From: Parvularculaceae bacterium
Lineage (GTDB): Bacteria > Pseudomonadota > Alphaproteobacteria > Caulobacterales > Parvularculaceae
DNA length: 50,056 nt
Assembly: GCA_020446945.1 (NCBI GenBank)
Contig: JAGRDS010000020.1
Span: 1 to 50,056 of the forward strand
Reading direction: 5' to 3'
Part shown: piece by piece, positions 18,102-25,780 of the stretch
How positions within the stretch are numbered: position 1 is the stretch's first letter
How the letters are laid out: the number at the start of each line of letters is the position of its first letter
Notes under the pieces: generated by a model
The model's database searches: none
Told to the model about the DNA's origin: nothing
What the model saw: only the letters and a program-made list of their open reading frames with translations
Position numbers and translations under genes: made by a program

Positions 18102-18190
18102 ATAAAAAAGCCGCGGGAAAACCCGCGGCTGAGTTGTTTGGGAGGAAACGCCCCAGAAGGGCGGCAATGCGATATTGCATTGCAGCAAAA
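18102..18190 (-). ncRNA. Probable MmgR/alpha-r8-like trans-acting small RNA
   Basis: The minus strand carries a compact RNA-like unit with no gene to explain it. In order: hairpin 1 (GCAATGC / GCATTGC, 18164-18183), hairpin 2 (CGCCC / GGGCG, 18149-18163), an unpaired stretch with TTTCCTCCC (18140-18148), then a GC-rich terminator hairpin with a six-T tail. This is the layout of the alphaproteobacterial alpha-r8 family (MmgR), whose unpaired core as I recall is UUUCCUCCCU; nine of ten bases match. MmgR is about 77 nt and limits polyhydroxybutyrate granule formation in Sinorhizobium. The CCTCCC core is complementary to Shine-Dalgarno sequences, suggesting it blocks translation. The 5' end is estimated, not seen. 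Confidence 0.7.
18104..18129 (-). terminator. Strong rho-independent terminator on the minus strand
   Basis: An 8-bp perfect stem (GCCGCGGG / CCCGCGGC) with a four-base loop is followed on the minus strand by six T residues. On the plus strand the tail is TGAGTTGTTT, so it is much weaker as an end for the amidohydrolase gene, though it may serve both. No protein gene on the minus strand leads into it; it fits the small RNA. Confidence 0.85.
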
Positions 18191-18232
18191 ACCTTGCACA
18201 TTCTTTGTTGCAGCGCAACAGAAATTGCAATG
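18177..18232 (-). promoter_or_regulatory. TGC-rich dyad region upstream of the small RNA
   Basis: TTGCA occurs four times within 55 bp, and 18207-18219 forms a perfect dyad GTTGC-N3-GCAAC. PhaR/AniA repressors bind TGC-N3-GCA-like dyads, and as I recall AniA represses mmgR in Sinorhizobium. A weak candidate promoter on the minus strand is TTGCAA (18225-18230) with AAGAAT (18200-18205), which would place the dyad in the spacer. Promoter elements here are tentative. Confidence 0.45.
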
Positions 18233-18317
18233 AAACTATGATGACGGTGCGGAAAACAGATGCGAAACATGGTTGGCGAATACGGGCGGCGGCGCCTCAA
18301 ATTTCCGCGGCGGGAAG

Positions 18318-19511
18318 ATGGAGAAAGAGTTGAAATCTGAATCTGCGCGCGACGGCGCCCCCGCAGAACGCAAAGGCGCGTTGAAGCGCCTGCAATCGGG
18401 CGTCGGGCGCCTTACGCGGCCGCGCCAGCGCTTCACCATGCCCAATCCGCAATCGGGATTGAAAATCGTTATCGCGACCGACGCCTGGAAACCGCAATTG
18501 AACGGCGTTGTCAGAACGCTTGAAACGCTCGGCGAAATTTTGACCCGTTTCGGCAATCAGGTGCGCTATATTACGCCGAACGAATTCAAATCCGTGCCTT
18601 TGCCCTCTTATCCCGAAATAAGGCTATCAATCCTGCCGAACCGGCGCGTTGCGAAGGTGATCAACGAATTCAAACCGGACGCGATTCACATTGCGACGGA
18701 AGGGCCGATCGGGCGGGCGGTCCGGCGTTTTTGCAAACGCCGCGATTATCCGTTCACGACGAGTTTTCATACACGATTTCCAGAATACGCGAATGAACGC
18801 TGGGCGGTGCCGATTTCCTGGGGATATGCGGTCCTGAAGGATTTTCACAAGGACGGCGAAACGATGATGGTCGCAACGCCGGGATTGATGGACGAGTTAA
18901 GGTCGCGCGGATTTGTCGACATGAAATTATGGGCGCGCGGCGTCGATCTGGACACCTTCACGCCTGGCGACCGGCAATTGCTCGACCATCACCCAAGGCC
19001 CGTCTTTCTTTATGTCGGCCGCCTCGCCGTTGAAAAAAGCATTGAGGATTTTCTCAAGCTTGACCTGCCCGGAACGAAGGTGATCGTCGGCGAGGGGCCG
19101 CAGCGCGCCGAGCTGGAAGAACGGTTCAAGGACGCTGTTTTCGTCGGATCGAAATATGGTGAAGACCTTACGCGCTATTACCAGGCCTCGGACGTTTTCG
19201 TTTTCCCGTCGCGAACGGATACGTTCGGTCTCGTTAACGTTGAAGCGCTCGCCTGCGGCGTGCCTGTCGCCGCCTATCCCGTTCGCGGCCCGCTTGAGAT
19301 CCTCGACGGGGCGCCCGCCGGATGCGGCGCCATGAATGAGGATCTGCGCAGGGCTTGCCTCGACGCTTTTGAAAATCGCGATCCGGCCGCCTGCCGCGCC
19401 TGGTCAGAGCGGTTCTCCTGGGAATCGGCGTCGCGCCAGTTCATCGCAAATCTCGAAATGCCGGGTTTTGACGAAGATTTCTGGCTTCGCTCGGCGAAAA
19501 TGATCGACTGA
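18318..19511 (+). CDS. GT4-type glycosyltransferase
   Basis: A GT-B fold glycosyltransferase (397 aa from this start). It shows the N-terminal signature LKIVIATDAWKPQLNGVVRTLETLG, the central FHTRFPEYA, and the C-terminal donor site VGRLAVEKSIEDFL, VFPSRTDTFGLVNVEALACGVPVAAYPV. This pattern fits lipid mannosyl- or glucuronosyl-transferases (MgtA-like and alphaproteobacterial glycolipid synthases), so it may make a glycolipid on diacylglycerol; the sugar is not known. A basic N-terminal tail of about 40 residues precedes the fold. The start is uncertain: ATG 18318 has GGGAAG directly before it, TTG 18273 extends the frame, and ATG 18438 is the latest possible. Confidence 0.85.
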   Translation: MEKELKSESARDGAPAERKGALKRLQSGVGRLTRPRQRFTMPNPQSGLKIVIATDAWKPQLNGVVRTLETLGEILTRFGNQVRYITPNEFKSVPLPSYPEIRLSILPNRRVAKVINEFKPDAIHIATEGPIGRAVRRFCKRRDYPFTTSFHTRFPEYANERWAVPISWGYAVLKDFHKDGETMMVATPGLMDELRSRGFVDMKLWARGVDLDTFTPGDRQLLDHHPRPVFLYVGRLAVEKSIEDFLKLDLPGTKVIVGEGPQRAELEERFKDAVFVGSKYGEDLTRYYQASDVFVFPSRTDTFGLVNVEALACGVPVAAYPVRGPLEILDGAPAGCGAMNEDLRRACLDAFENRDPAACRAWSERFSWESASRQFIANLEMPGFDEDFWLRSAKMID

Positions 19512-19589
19512 CAGCCGGGTTCCGTTTCTTCCGTCCCGCCCGGATTCTCTCATACGGCACGAAGATTGCCTCCTTTTCCCGCATTGGGA

Positions 19590-19611
19590 GCGCAAAGGCA
19601 TCGCCTTGCGC
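19590..19611. repeat. Imperfect inverted repeat upstream of the PraR-like gene
   Basis: GCGCAAAGGC and GCCTTGCGC face each other across three bases, with one extra A in the left arm. The centre lies about 35 bp upstream of the regulator start. It could be an operator for self-regulation or a hairpin in the leader; no consensus is known to me for this protein. Confidence 0.35.
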
Positions 19612-19635
19612 GACATTCGAAGGGAGAAGACGCTG

Positions 19636-20019
19636 ATGGCCCATCCGATCGACCTGCATGTCGGCGCGCGCGTGCGCCAGCGCCGCCGCCTGCTCGGCAT
19701 GACCCAGCAGCGCCTCGCGGACGCGGTCAGCATCCGTTTCCAGCAGATCCAGAAATACGAAAGCGGCGCCAACCGGATTTCCGCCTCGCGCCTGTGGTCG
19801 CTTTCAAAGGCGCTCGAAGTGCCGGTCGCTTATTTTTTCGAGGGTGTCGATGAGGAAGGGCGCATAAATGGCGGCCATGTCGATCATGGCGGCGCGGCGC
19901 ACGCCGATATTCTGCAAAGCAAAGAGACGATTGCTCTCATTCGCGCATTCTACACGATGAATGACGAACCGCGCCGGCGCCTTCTCGATCTCGCAAAGGC
20001 GATGTCGGGCGACGACTGA
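19636..20019 (+). CDS. XRE-family transcriptional regulator, PraR-like
   Basis: A small repressor-like protein (127 aa) with one helix-turn-helix of the Cro/C1 type (residues about 12-66: GARVRQRRRLLGMTQQRLAD, RFQQIQKYESGANRISASRL). The N-terminus MAHPIDLHVGARVRQRRRLLG and the segment VPVAYFFEG match PraR of rhizobia, which regulates quorum-sensing and biofilm genes; the role here is inference. The C-terminus (ETIALIRAFYTMNDEPRRRLLDLAKAM) resembles the phosphotransferase-free tail of that group. ATG 19636 has GGGAG about 9 bp upstream and is preferred to an ATG-less extension. Confidence 0.88.
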   Translation: MAHPIDLHVGARVRQRRRLLGMTQQRLADAVSIRFQQIQKYESGANRISASRLWSLSKALEVPVAYFFEGVDEEGRINGGHVDHGGAAHADILQSKETIALIRAFYTMNDEPRRRLLDLAKAMSGDD

Positions 20020-20064
20020 TCGCCAGTTGAATTCGCGCGCCGTCGGGACCATGGTCGAAAGGCC

Positions 20065-20883
20065 ATGGTTTTTGATTCAAACCTTAATGGGGAACTCGCT
20101 GTTTTCGCCGGCCGCCTCGCCGATGCGGCCCGTTGCGAAACCTTGCCGCGCTTTCGCGCACGCGCGACGATCTATAACAAGGCCGGGGCGCTTTTTGATC
20201 CCGTCACCGACGCCGACCGCGAGGCGGAACGTTCGCTGCGGCGGATGATCGAGGCTGTTTACCCGGGGCACGGCATAATCGGCGAGGAATTCGGCGCATT
20301 GCGCGCGGACGCGGAATATCGCTGGGTCATAGATCCGGTTGACGGGACGCGCGCCTTTATGTGCGGCGCGGCGACCTGGGCGACGCTGATTGCGCTCGAA
20401 CGCGCCGCGACGCCGGCGATCGGCGTCATCGATCAGCCGTTTACGGATGAACGCTGGACGGGGAGCGCGGGAGGCGCGCAATACAGCCATGCGGGCAATG
20501 CGCGGCCCTGCGAGACGAGCGGCGTAACGGAATTGGGTAATGCGCGCCTGTCAACCACGGACCCGCGGCGCGAAGCCTATTTCAGCGCTGACGAAGCCGC
20601 CGCCTTCGCCGCGCTCGCCGCAAAGACGCAGGTCGCGCGATTCAGCCTCGACGCCTATGCTTACGGCCTGCTTGCGATCGGCGAGCTGGATCTCGTGGCT
20701 GAGGCCAGTTTGAAGCGCCATGACTTTGCAGCGCTGGCGCCGGTCGTCGAGGGCGCGGGCGGCGTTATTACGGGCTGGAAGGGCGAGCCGCTCGGCGATT
20801 GCGCGAGCGGGCGGGTTGTCGCCGCCGCGACGAAAGAACTTCACGCCGCCGCGATCGACGTTTTGAACGCCGCCCCGAAGTAA
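20065..20883 (+). CDS. hisN: Inositol monophosphatase family protein, probable histidinol-phosphatase
   Basis: Magnesium-dependent phosphatase of the inositol monophosphatase fold (272 aa). Metal-binding motifs are GEEFG and WVIDPVDGTRAF, with the upstream DPVTDADREAER segment and the C-terminal KRHDFAALAPVVEGAGG in place of the common WD-hydrophobic-AA-ILEEAGG. The DPVDGTRAF form and the 'PVTDADREAE' lead point to HisN, the histidinol-phosphatase that completes histidine synthesis in alphaproteobacteria. A role on another small phosphate ester cannot be excluded. It lies alone after the regulator gene, 45 bp away, and may be co-transcribed. Confidence 0.85.
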   Translation: MVFDSNLNGELAVFAGRLADAARCETLPRFRARATIYNKAGALFDPVTDADREAERSLRRMIEAVYPGHGIIGEEFGALRADAEYRWVIDPVDGTRAFMCGAATWATLIALERAATPAIGVIDQPFTDERWTGSAGGAQYSHAGNARPCETSGVTELGNARLSTTDPRREAYFSADEAAAFAALAAKTQVARFSLDAYAYGLLAIGELDLVAEASLKRHDFAALAPVVEGAGGVITGWKGEPLGDCASGRVVAAATKELHAAAIDVLNAAPK

Positions 20884-20972
20884 ATTTCGCATGCGACCCG
20901 GAAACGCGCCGCCGCGCCATGTTGATTTCCATTCGATATCCATACGTTGATATCTATACGGAGGAACCGGCG

Positions 20973-23402
20973 TCAAAAACGTTTCAGCAGTCGCTCAAGA
21001 TAGTCGATTTCTTCCTGCGTCCGCTCACCGTCTGACAGGCGCCGGCGCAACTCCTCAATAAGCTCGCGCGTGCGTTGGGCGTCCGATTTTTCGGGAACTT
21101 CGACGCCCTCGCTATAGGCTTCGCCGACATTGCGTCCAAGCGGGTCGCGCATCGGCTGAACGCCGCCGCCTTCGCCGCCTGCCCGGCGCCGGGCGTCGCC
21201 GCCGCGCGCAAGGTTTTCCGCGCCCTCGCGCAGGCTTGCGATCGCGCGCTCCATCGCGCCCGCCGCGCCGTCGAAATCCTCTTCGCGAAGCGCGCCTTCA
21301 GCGCGGCGCATTTCACCAAGCGCGCGGGAGAGTGCGCGGCCCGCCGCGCCGTCGGGGTCGGCGTTTTCCCGCCCGTCGAGAGAACCCATCAATTCCGAAA
21401 GGTCTCCCGCGAGCGTACTTTCCGCGTCGGCGAGATCATCGCCCGCCGCGCCGCGGTTTTGGGCGCGTTCGAACGCCCTGTCGGCAAGTTCGCGCTGGCG
21501 TCCGATCAGATCGCCGGCTTGTCCGGTGGGCCCCGCCGGCCCGCCCGGTCCGCTCGCCTCGCCGCCATTGTCGCCGGCGCGGCGCATCGGGCGCATATTG
21601 TCCAGAAGGTTTTCAAGATCCTCAAGCGCCTGGCGCGCCGCATCCTGCGCGCCGGATCGCGCCAGGTCGCGTATGGAATCGATCATCGACTGAAGATCGC
21701 CCGCGCTCAGCGTCTCGTCCGGCGGCGGGCCGTCCTCCACCGGCTCGCCCGATTGCGCGAGCGCCTGCAAATATTGCTGGAGCGCCGCGCGCAATTCTTC
21801 GGTGAGCCGGTTTATCTCACTGTCGGAAGCGCCGATTTCGAGCGCGTCGCGCAGCGCGTCCTTCGCCGCTTCAAGGCGCCGGCGCGCAAGTTCGAGCGTC
21901 TCGTCCTCAAGCTGCAACGCAAGCGGCCAAAACTCCTCCACCGCCTCCCGGTAGTCGCCGCCGGCCTCCTTTGAAACGCGCCACATCGCGGTTCTGAGCA
22001 GCAGGTAGTCCGTCGGCCTTTCGAAAAAATATTCCGGTCCGAGCGTTAAACCGTTAAACGCCCATTCGGCGCGCCGCCATTGCGCCGGCGCGACGGCGAG
22101 CGACTGGCGCTGCTCGATGACGGAGCGCGCCAATGGATTGAAAAATTCCTTTCTCGGCAATGTCGTCGCGACGGTTTCGGTTTCCCCGATCTGTCCGGCG
22201 GCGTCGGTGACAATGACGGCGGCGATAACTTCAAGCCCGGCCCAGGGATCGGACGAAAGGTCGAGACTGACCTCGCGCGGCCCGTTCGCCCCGGCGAAAC
22301 CGTCGAGCGCGATCAGCCGGCTTTCGCTCAAGGCGCCCTCGCTCAGCTCCGGCGCGTCGAGCGGGCGTTCCTGATCGGGATCGAGCCGCAGGCGCAAAGC
22401 TGCCGACGCCGCCCCGTAATCGTCGTCGATCCTGAGCGTGAACGCGAAACGCCCGTCGCGGTCGGCCGCAGGCGTTTCGACAAAAGCGACATCGGGCGTG
22501 CGATCGTCGATGACGCCGATCGGCCAGCGCCCCGTTCGCCCGCCGGCGTTCAAAACCAGGACGCCGCTTTGCGAAAGCGTCAACGTCATGCGCGCCGAAT
22601 TCTCCGGACCCTCATGCGCGCCGTTGATCGTCTCGCCCGCCGTCCGGTGCGAAAGACGAAACCGCGATTTCGAATTCACCTGCGCGTGAACGCGCGAGCC
22701 TTCCGGCGCGTCCGTCTGGTCGCGCTGGCCGGGCAGAATGTCGCCCGCGCGCAAAAGGTAGATCGGCGCCTTGCCGGTATAGGCGGGCGGTTCGATCCAC
22801 ATATCGGCGAAGCCCGGCGCCGCCGCGCGCGGATCGCCGGGAAGGAAACCGAGCGCAAGCCGGCGTCCGGCGTCGTTTCCTGCAGCGACGAATGCGATGG
22901 CGAGAATCGCGAGCGCGCCATAGCGCAATCCGAAACGGTCAATGCTGTTCGCCGTCAATTCCGGCGCGTTGAGCCGCGCGCCCCTTGCGCGCGCGGCGCT
23001 TTCGCAAAGATGGGCGTCCCACAAAACATTGGCGCCGCCGCTCGGCCGGTCTTCAAGCGCGCGCAGCGCGTCGTGCCTGACGCCGCCGTCCCGCTCAAGG
23101 CGCGCCAGCGCCTCGCTGCGCGTCGGCAGCAATTTCGTCGGACGAAAGCGCCAGACGAGGCTCGCAGAAAGCGCGAATGCGGCGATGAGCGCCAGCGTAT
23201 GCGCCCATCGCGGCGTCGCGCCCCAAATATCGAAAAGGCTGGCGGTAAGGATAACGCATATCGGCGCCGCGCCGAGCAGAACGGCCGGCGTCGCGCGTTC
23301 GGTGAGAAGCGTCGCATGCGCGAACAATATCCGCCGCGCACCGGCCCGCCGGTCTGCGGGCCGCGTCATTTTGGGTCGGCCTTGCGCCAAATTCGCCGTC
23401 AT
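20973..23402 (-). CDS. DUF4175 / TIGR02302 family membrane protein
   Basis: A large envelope protein (809 aa) of an alphaproteobacterial family without a known function. Three N-terminal hydrophobic segments (about 40-85 and 156-175) anchor it. A long, probably periplasmic part with immunoglobulin-like beta-sheet regions follows, and the last 300 residues are alpha-helical and very rich in Glu, Arg and Ala. Gly-rich linkers (GGEASGPGGPAGPTGQAGD) break up the helices. The C-terminus RRRLSDGERTQEEIDYLERLLKRF is characteristic. It sits downstream of lysA in the conserved argH-lptM-lysA-DUF4175 block, here interrupted by the small DUF5658 gene on the other strand. An internal ATG at 23369 is an alternative start. 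Confidence 0.9.
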   Translation of the reverse strand: MTANLAQGRPKMTRPADRRAGARRILFAHATLLTERATPAVLLGAAPICVILTASLFDIWGATPRWAHTLALIAAFALSASLVWRFRPTKLLPTRSEALARLERDGGVRHDALRALEDRPSGGANVLWDAHLCESAARARGARLNAPELTANSIDRFGLRYGALAILAIAFVAAGNDAGRRLALGFLPGDPRAAAPGFADMWIEPPAYTGKAPIYLLRAGDILPGQRDQTDAPEGSRVHAQVNSKSRFRLSHRTAGETINGAHEGPENSARMTLTLSQSGVLVLNAGGRTGRWPIGVIDDRTPDVAFVETPAADRDGRFAFTLRIDDDYGAASAALRLRLDPDQERPLDAPELSEGALSESRLIALDGFAGANGPREVSLDLSSDPWAGLEVIAAVIVTDAAGQIGETETVATTLPRKEFFNPLARSVIEQRQSLAVAPAQWRRAEWAFNGLTLGPEYFFERPTDYLLLRTAMWRVSKEAGGDYREAVEEFWPLALQLEDETLELARRRLEAAKDALRDALEIGASDSEINRLTEELRAALQQYLQALAQSGEPVEDGPPPDETLSAGDLQSMIDSIRDLARSGAQDAARQALEDLENLLDNMRPMRRAGDNGGEASGPGGPAGPTGQAGDLIGRQRELADRAFERAQNRGAAGDDLADAESTLAGDLSELMGSLDGRENADPDGAAGRALSRALGEMRRAEGALREEDFDGAAGAMERAIASLREGAENLARGGDARRRAGGEGGGVQPMRDPLGRNVGEAYSEGVEVPEKSDAQRTRELIEELRRRLSDGERTQEEIDYLERLLKRF

Positions 23403-23525
23403 GCTTCTTGCAGAATAGCGCGCAGAACCGGCCGCGTCGATAAATCCCGTCGCGAACCGGTCTCCGATCGGCGCGCCGAGCGGCGATTCGGTGTCAATTC
23501 TAGGTTAACGCTGGAGAGCCGCCTT

Positions 23526-23900
23526 TTGACCAGTTTCCTTCTCTCCCAGACGCGCCGCGCCGCACTCGCTTCCGATGCGGCGATCGCAAGAACGAATCGA
23601 ACCAACACGATTATCGCATTCGCGGCGGTGATCGCCTATAATTTCGTCGGCCTGTTCGACATCATTTCAACAATCGCCGCGATCGAAATCGGCGTTGCGG
23701 AAGAGGCCAATCCTTTAATGCGCGCTATAATGGACCATTACGGCGTCGCATGGATCGCAGCGAAACTGTTACTTCAGATCGTAATTTCGGGAATGGTGTT
23801 GTGGTTCCCGCACCGCATCGTCCTTTTCATATTCATCTTCGCGGTCTGGACGAACGGGTTCATCGTTCTCAACAATTTCAGGATCGCGCTCGGATTTTGA
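23526..23900 (+). CDS. DUF5658-like small membrane protein
   Basis: A 124-aa protein with three hydrophobic helices (NTIIAFAAVIAYNFVGLFDIIST, WIAAKLLLQIVISGMVLWF, IVLFIFIFAVWTNGFIVLNNF). The first loop has the DUF5658-type pattern D-x3-T-x3-E-x4-EANPLM. The function of this family is unknown. The start is TTG 23526: GGAGAG lies 7 bp upstream, and no in-frame ATG precedes the first helix. The long open frame reading into it from the left is only the antisense of the DUF4175 gene. A near-match to a CtrA box (TCAA-N7-TTAAC, 23494-23509) lies just upstream. It faces lysA, 10 bp apart. Confidence 0.78.
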   Translation: MTSFLLSQTRRAALASDAAIARTNRTNTIIAFAAVIAYNFVGLFDIISTIAAIEIGVAEEANPLMRAIMDHYGVAWIAAKLLLQIVISGMVLWFPHRIVLFIFIFAVWTNGFIVLNNFRIALGF

Positions 23901-23910
23901 GCGTGCGCGC

Positions 23911-25185
23911 TCACGCCTTGCTCCAGACGGGATTGCGCTCGCAATCGAGCATTTCGTCGATTGACGGGCGGCGCCGGATAATCGCGAACCTGTCCTTATC
24001 CGCCAGAACCTCGGGAATGAGCGGGCGCGTATTGTATTGCGACGCCTGAACGGCCCCATAGGCGCCGGCCGACATGAAGGCGACGAGATCGCCCTCATTC
24101 ACGGGCGGCAGATCGCGCGCCCTTGCGAATGAATCGCTCGTTTCGCAAATCGGCCCGACAATATCATAGGGCTGAGGCGCGCCGCCGCAATCGCGCACCG
24201 GCGCGACGGCGTGATAGGCGTCGTAAAGGGCGGGGCGGATGAGATCGTTCATCGCCGCATCGACGATCAGGAATTTTTTCGCTTCACCTTCCTTGACGTA
24301 AAGAACGCGCGACACGAGGACGCCGGCGTTGCCGACGATCAGCCGTCCCGGCTCGAAAATCAGCCGGACGCCGAGCGGCGCGGCGATGCGGCGTATCAGG
24401 CCGGCGTAATCATCCGGATGCGGAGGGTCGCCGGCGGCGTTCTCCGGCTCTCCATAGGGAATTCCTAGGCCGCCGCCGAGATCGAGCGTCTCGATTTCAT
24501 GGCCGTCGGCGCGCAGCGTTCGGACGAGTTCCGCAACGCGGTTGAAGGCGCGTTCGAAAGGGTCGAGCGCGGCGATCTGCGATCCGATATGCACGTCGAC
24601 GCCCTGGATTCTCACGCCGTCCGTCTCCGCCGCCCTGGCGTATATTTCGCGCGCTCTCGTCCAGGGCACGCCGAACTTGTCCTCCGCCTTGCCGGTTGAA
24701 ATCTTCGCGTGGCCGCCGGCCGAGACGTCGGGGTTGATGCGAAAGGCGACCGGCGCGATCGCGCCTTTTGCGCGCGCAACCTCGCCGAGTGCGCTGAGTT
24801 CGTTCTCCGACTCGACATTGAACTGGAATATTCCCGCATCGAGCGCCGCCGCCATCTCCTCCCGCGTCTTGCCGACGCCTGAAAAAACGATCTTTCCGGC
24901 CGGAACGCCGGCTTCCAGCGCGCGCCGAAGCTCGCCGCCCGAAACGACATCGGCGCCGGCGCCTTCCTCGCGCATGAGCGAAAGAACAGCGAGGTTGGAA
25001 TTGGCTTTCACAGAGTAGGCGACCAGCGGATCAAGATCGCCGAAAGCGGCGCGGAATACGCCGACATGCCGGCGCAGCGTAGCCGCCGAGTAGCAATAGA
25101 ACGGCGTACCGACCAGGGCGGCGAGGCGTTCGAGATCGACGGCTTCAGCGTGAAGAACACCGTCGCGGCGCGCGAAATGATGCAT
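23911..25185 (-). CDS. lysA: Diaminopimelate decarboxylase
   Basis: PLP enzyme that converts meso-diaminopimelate to lysine (424 aa). The PLP lysine is K60 in VAYSVKANSN, the phosphate-binding glycines are in LDLGGGLGIPYGEPE, the substrate loop is FEPGRLIVGNAG, and the active-site cysteine is in GPICETSDSFA. The length is normal. It is part of the minus-strand operon argH-lptM-GFA-lysA-DUF4175 and lies 8 bp after the GFA stop. dapE, earlier in the same pathway, is at 10460-11629. Confidence 0.96.
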   Translation of the reverse strand: MHHFARRDGVLHAEAVDLERLAALVGTPFYCYSAATLRRHVGVFRAAFGDLDPLVAYSVKANSNLAVLSLMREEGAGADVVSGGELRRALEAGVPAGKIVFSGVGKTREEMAAALDAGIFQFNVESENELSALGEVARAKGAIAPVAFRINPDVSAGGHAKISTGKAEDKFGVPWTRAREIYARAAETDGVRIQGVDVHIGSQIAALDPFERAFNRVAELVRTLRADGHEIETLDLGGGLGIPYGEPENAAGDPPHPDDYAGLIRRIAAPLGVRLIFEPGRLIVGNAGVLVSRVLYVKEGEAKKFLIVDAAMNDLIRPALYDAYHAVAPVRDCGGAPQPYDIVGPICETSDSFARARDLPPVNEGDLVAFMSAGAYGAVQASQYNTRPLIPEVLADKDRFAIIRRRPSIDEMLDCERNPVWSKA

Positions 25186-25193
25186 TGGGTTTA

Positions 25194-25598
25194 CTACCAG
25201 TCGTGTTTGATCGGCGCGCTTTCATTAAAGGCGACCCAAGCATGTTTTCGCTCTTCGTATACTGAGAAAAGCGGTTGGGGGAATGACGGGTCTGCAAAGG
25301 CGCCTAGCGCCACGGCGATGCGATCGGGATCGGCGCCCAGCGTAAACCAGACCGTCGATCCGCATTTGACGCAGAAGCGCTGCGTCACCTTGCCGCCTTC
25401 ATCGCCGGTGCGCTCGAATATTCCCGGCTCGCCGCTCAGGAATTCGACATGCTCGCGCAAAAATCTCGCCTGCGCGCCGAATGGGCCACCCGTGCGTTTC
25501 TGGCATTCAAGGCAATGGCAGACAGAAATGCGCACAGGTTCGCCGTGACAGCGAAGTCGAATTTCGCCGCACGCGCAGGAAGCCTCGCGCGCGGTCAT
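25194..25598 (-). CDS. GFA family (CENP-V/Gfa-like) zinc protein
   Basis: A small zinc-binding protein (134 aa) of the group named after glutathione-dependent formaldehyde-activating enzyme. Typical cysteines are present: CACGEIRL near the start, CHCLECQKRTGGPFG in the middle and RFCVKCGSTVWF towards the end. The family includes enzymes acting on glutathione adducts, but most members have no proven reaction. It overlaps the lptM stop by 4 bp (ATGA) and is followed by lysA after 8 bp, so it is transcribed inside an amino-acid and envelope operon where homologous clusters usually have no such gene. Confidence 0.88.
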   Translation of the reverse strand: MTAREASCACGEIRLRCHGEPVRISVCHCLECQKRTGGPFGAQARFLREHVEFLSGEPGIFERTGDEGGKVTQRFCVKCGSTVWFTLGADPDRIAVALGAFADPSFPQPLFSVYEERKHAWVAFNESAPIKHDW

Positions 25599-25780
25599 TG
25601 GTTGAACTCACCCCGATTGAATTCACCCTGATCGAACTCACCCTGATCGTCCGCCGGTTCGTCGTTCGGATTCCATTCCCCGGCGGGCGGGCGTTCGGAT
25701 GTGGGCGGGCGCAGCGGCGCTTTCTTGCCGCAGGCCGTCAGGAAGCAAAGCGCGGCGAAGGCCGCCAGCAGGATCTTCAT
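25595..25780 (-). CDS. lptM: LptM-like small lipoprotein
   Basis: A 61-aa lipoprotein with signal [17 protein letters not shown] (lipobox LTAC, lipidated C17) and the LptM hallmark [10 protein letters not shown] directly after it. In E. coli LptM (YifL) helps oxidative maturation of the LPS translocon LptD-LptE. The position between argH and lysA is the conserved site of this gene. Its C-terminus is unusual: three near-identical five-residue units ([15 protein letters not shown]) encoded by a 15-bp tandem repeat. It overlaps argH and the GFA gene by 4 bp each. Confidence 0.87.
   Translation of the reverse strand: MKILLAAFAALCFLTACGKKAPLRPPTSERPPAGEWNPNDEPADDQGEFDQGEFNRGEFNQ
25600..25644 (-). 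repeat. Three 15-bp tandem repeats inside lptM
   Basis: Three 15-bp units (25600-25614, 25615-25629, 25630-25644) share GAACTCACCC or GAATTCACCC with one to three differences each. In the minus-strand frame they encode Q/R-G-E-F-D/N. Being a multiple of three, copy number can change without breaking the frame, so the tail could vary between strains. Confidence 0.85.

Noticed and set aside
18070..18300. Minus-strand open frame of 76 codons over the small RNA
   Set aside because: It reads straight through a strong terminator and into the amidohydrolase gene, and its codons are unlike the neighbours.
22080..23525. Long plus-strand open frame leading into the DUF5658-like gene
   Set aside because: It is antisense to the well-supported DUF4175 gene, is Arg-rich and shows no domain; only the part from TTG 23526 is believable.
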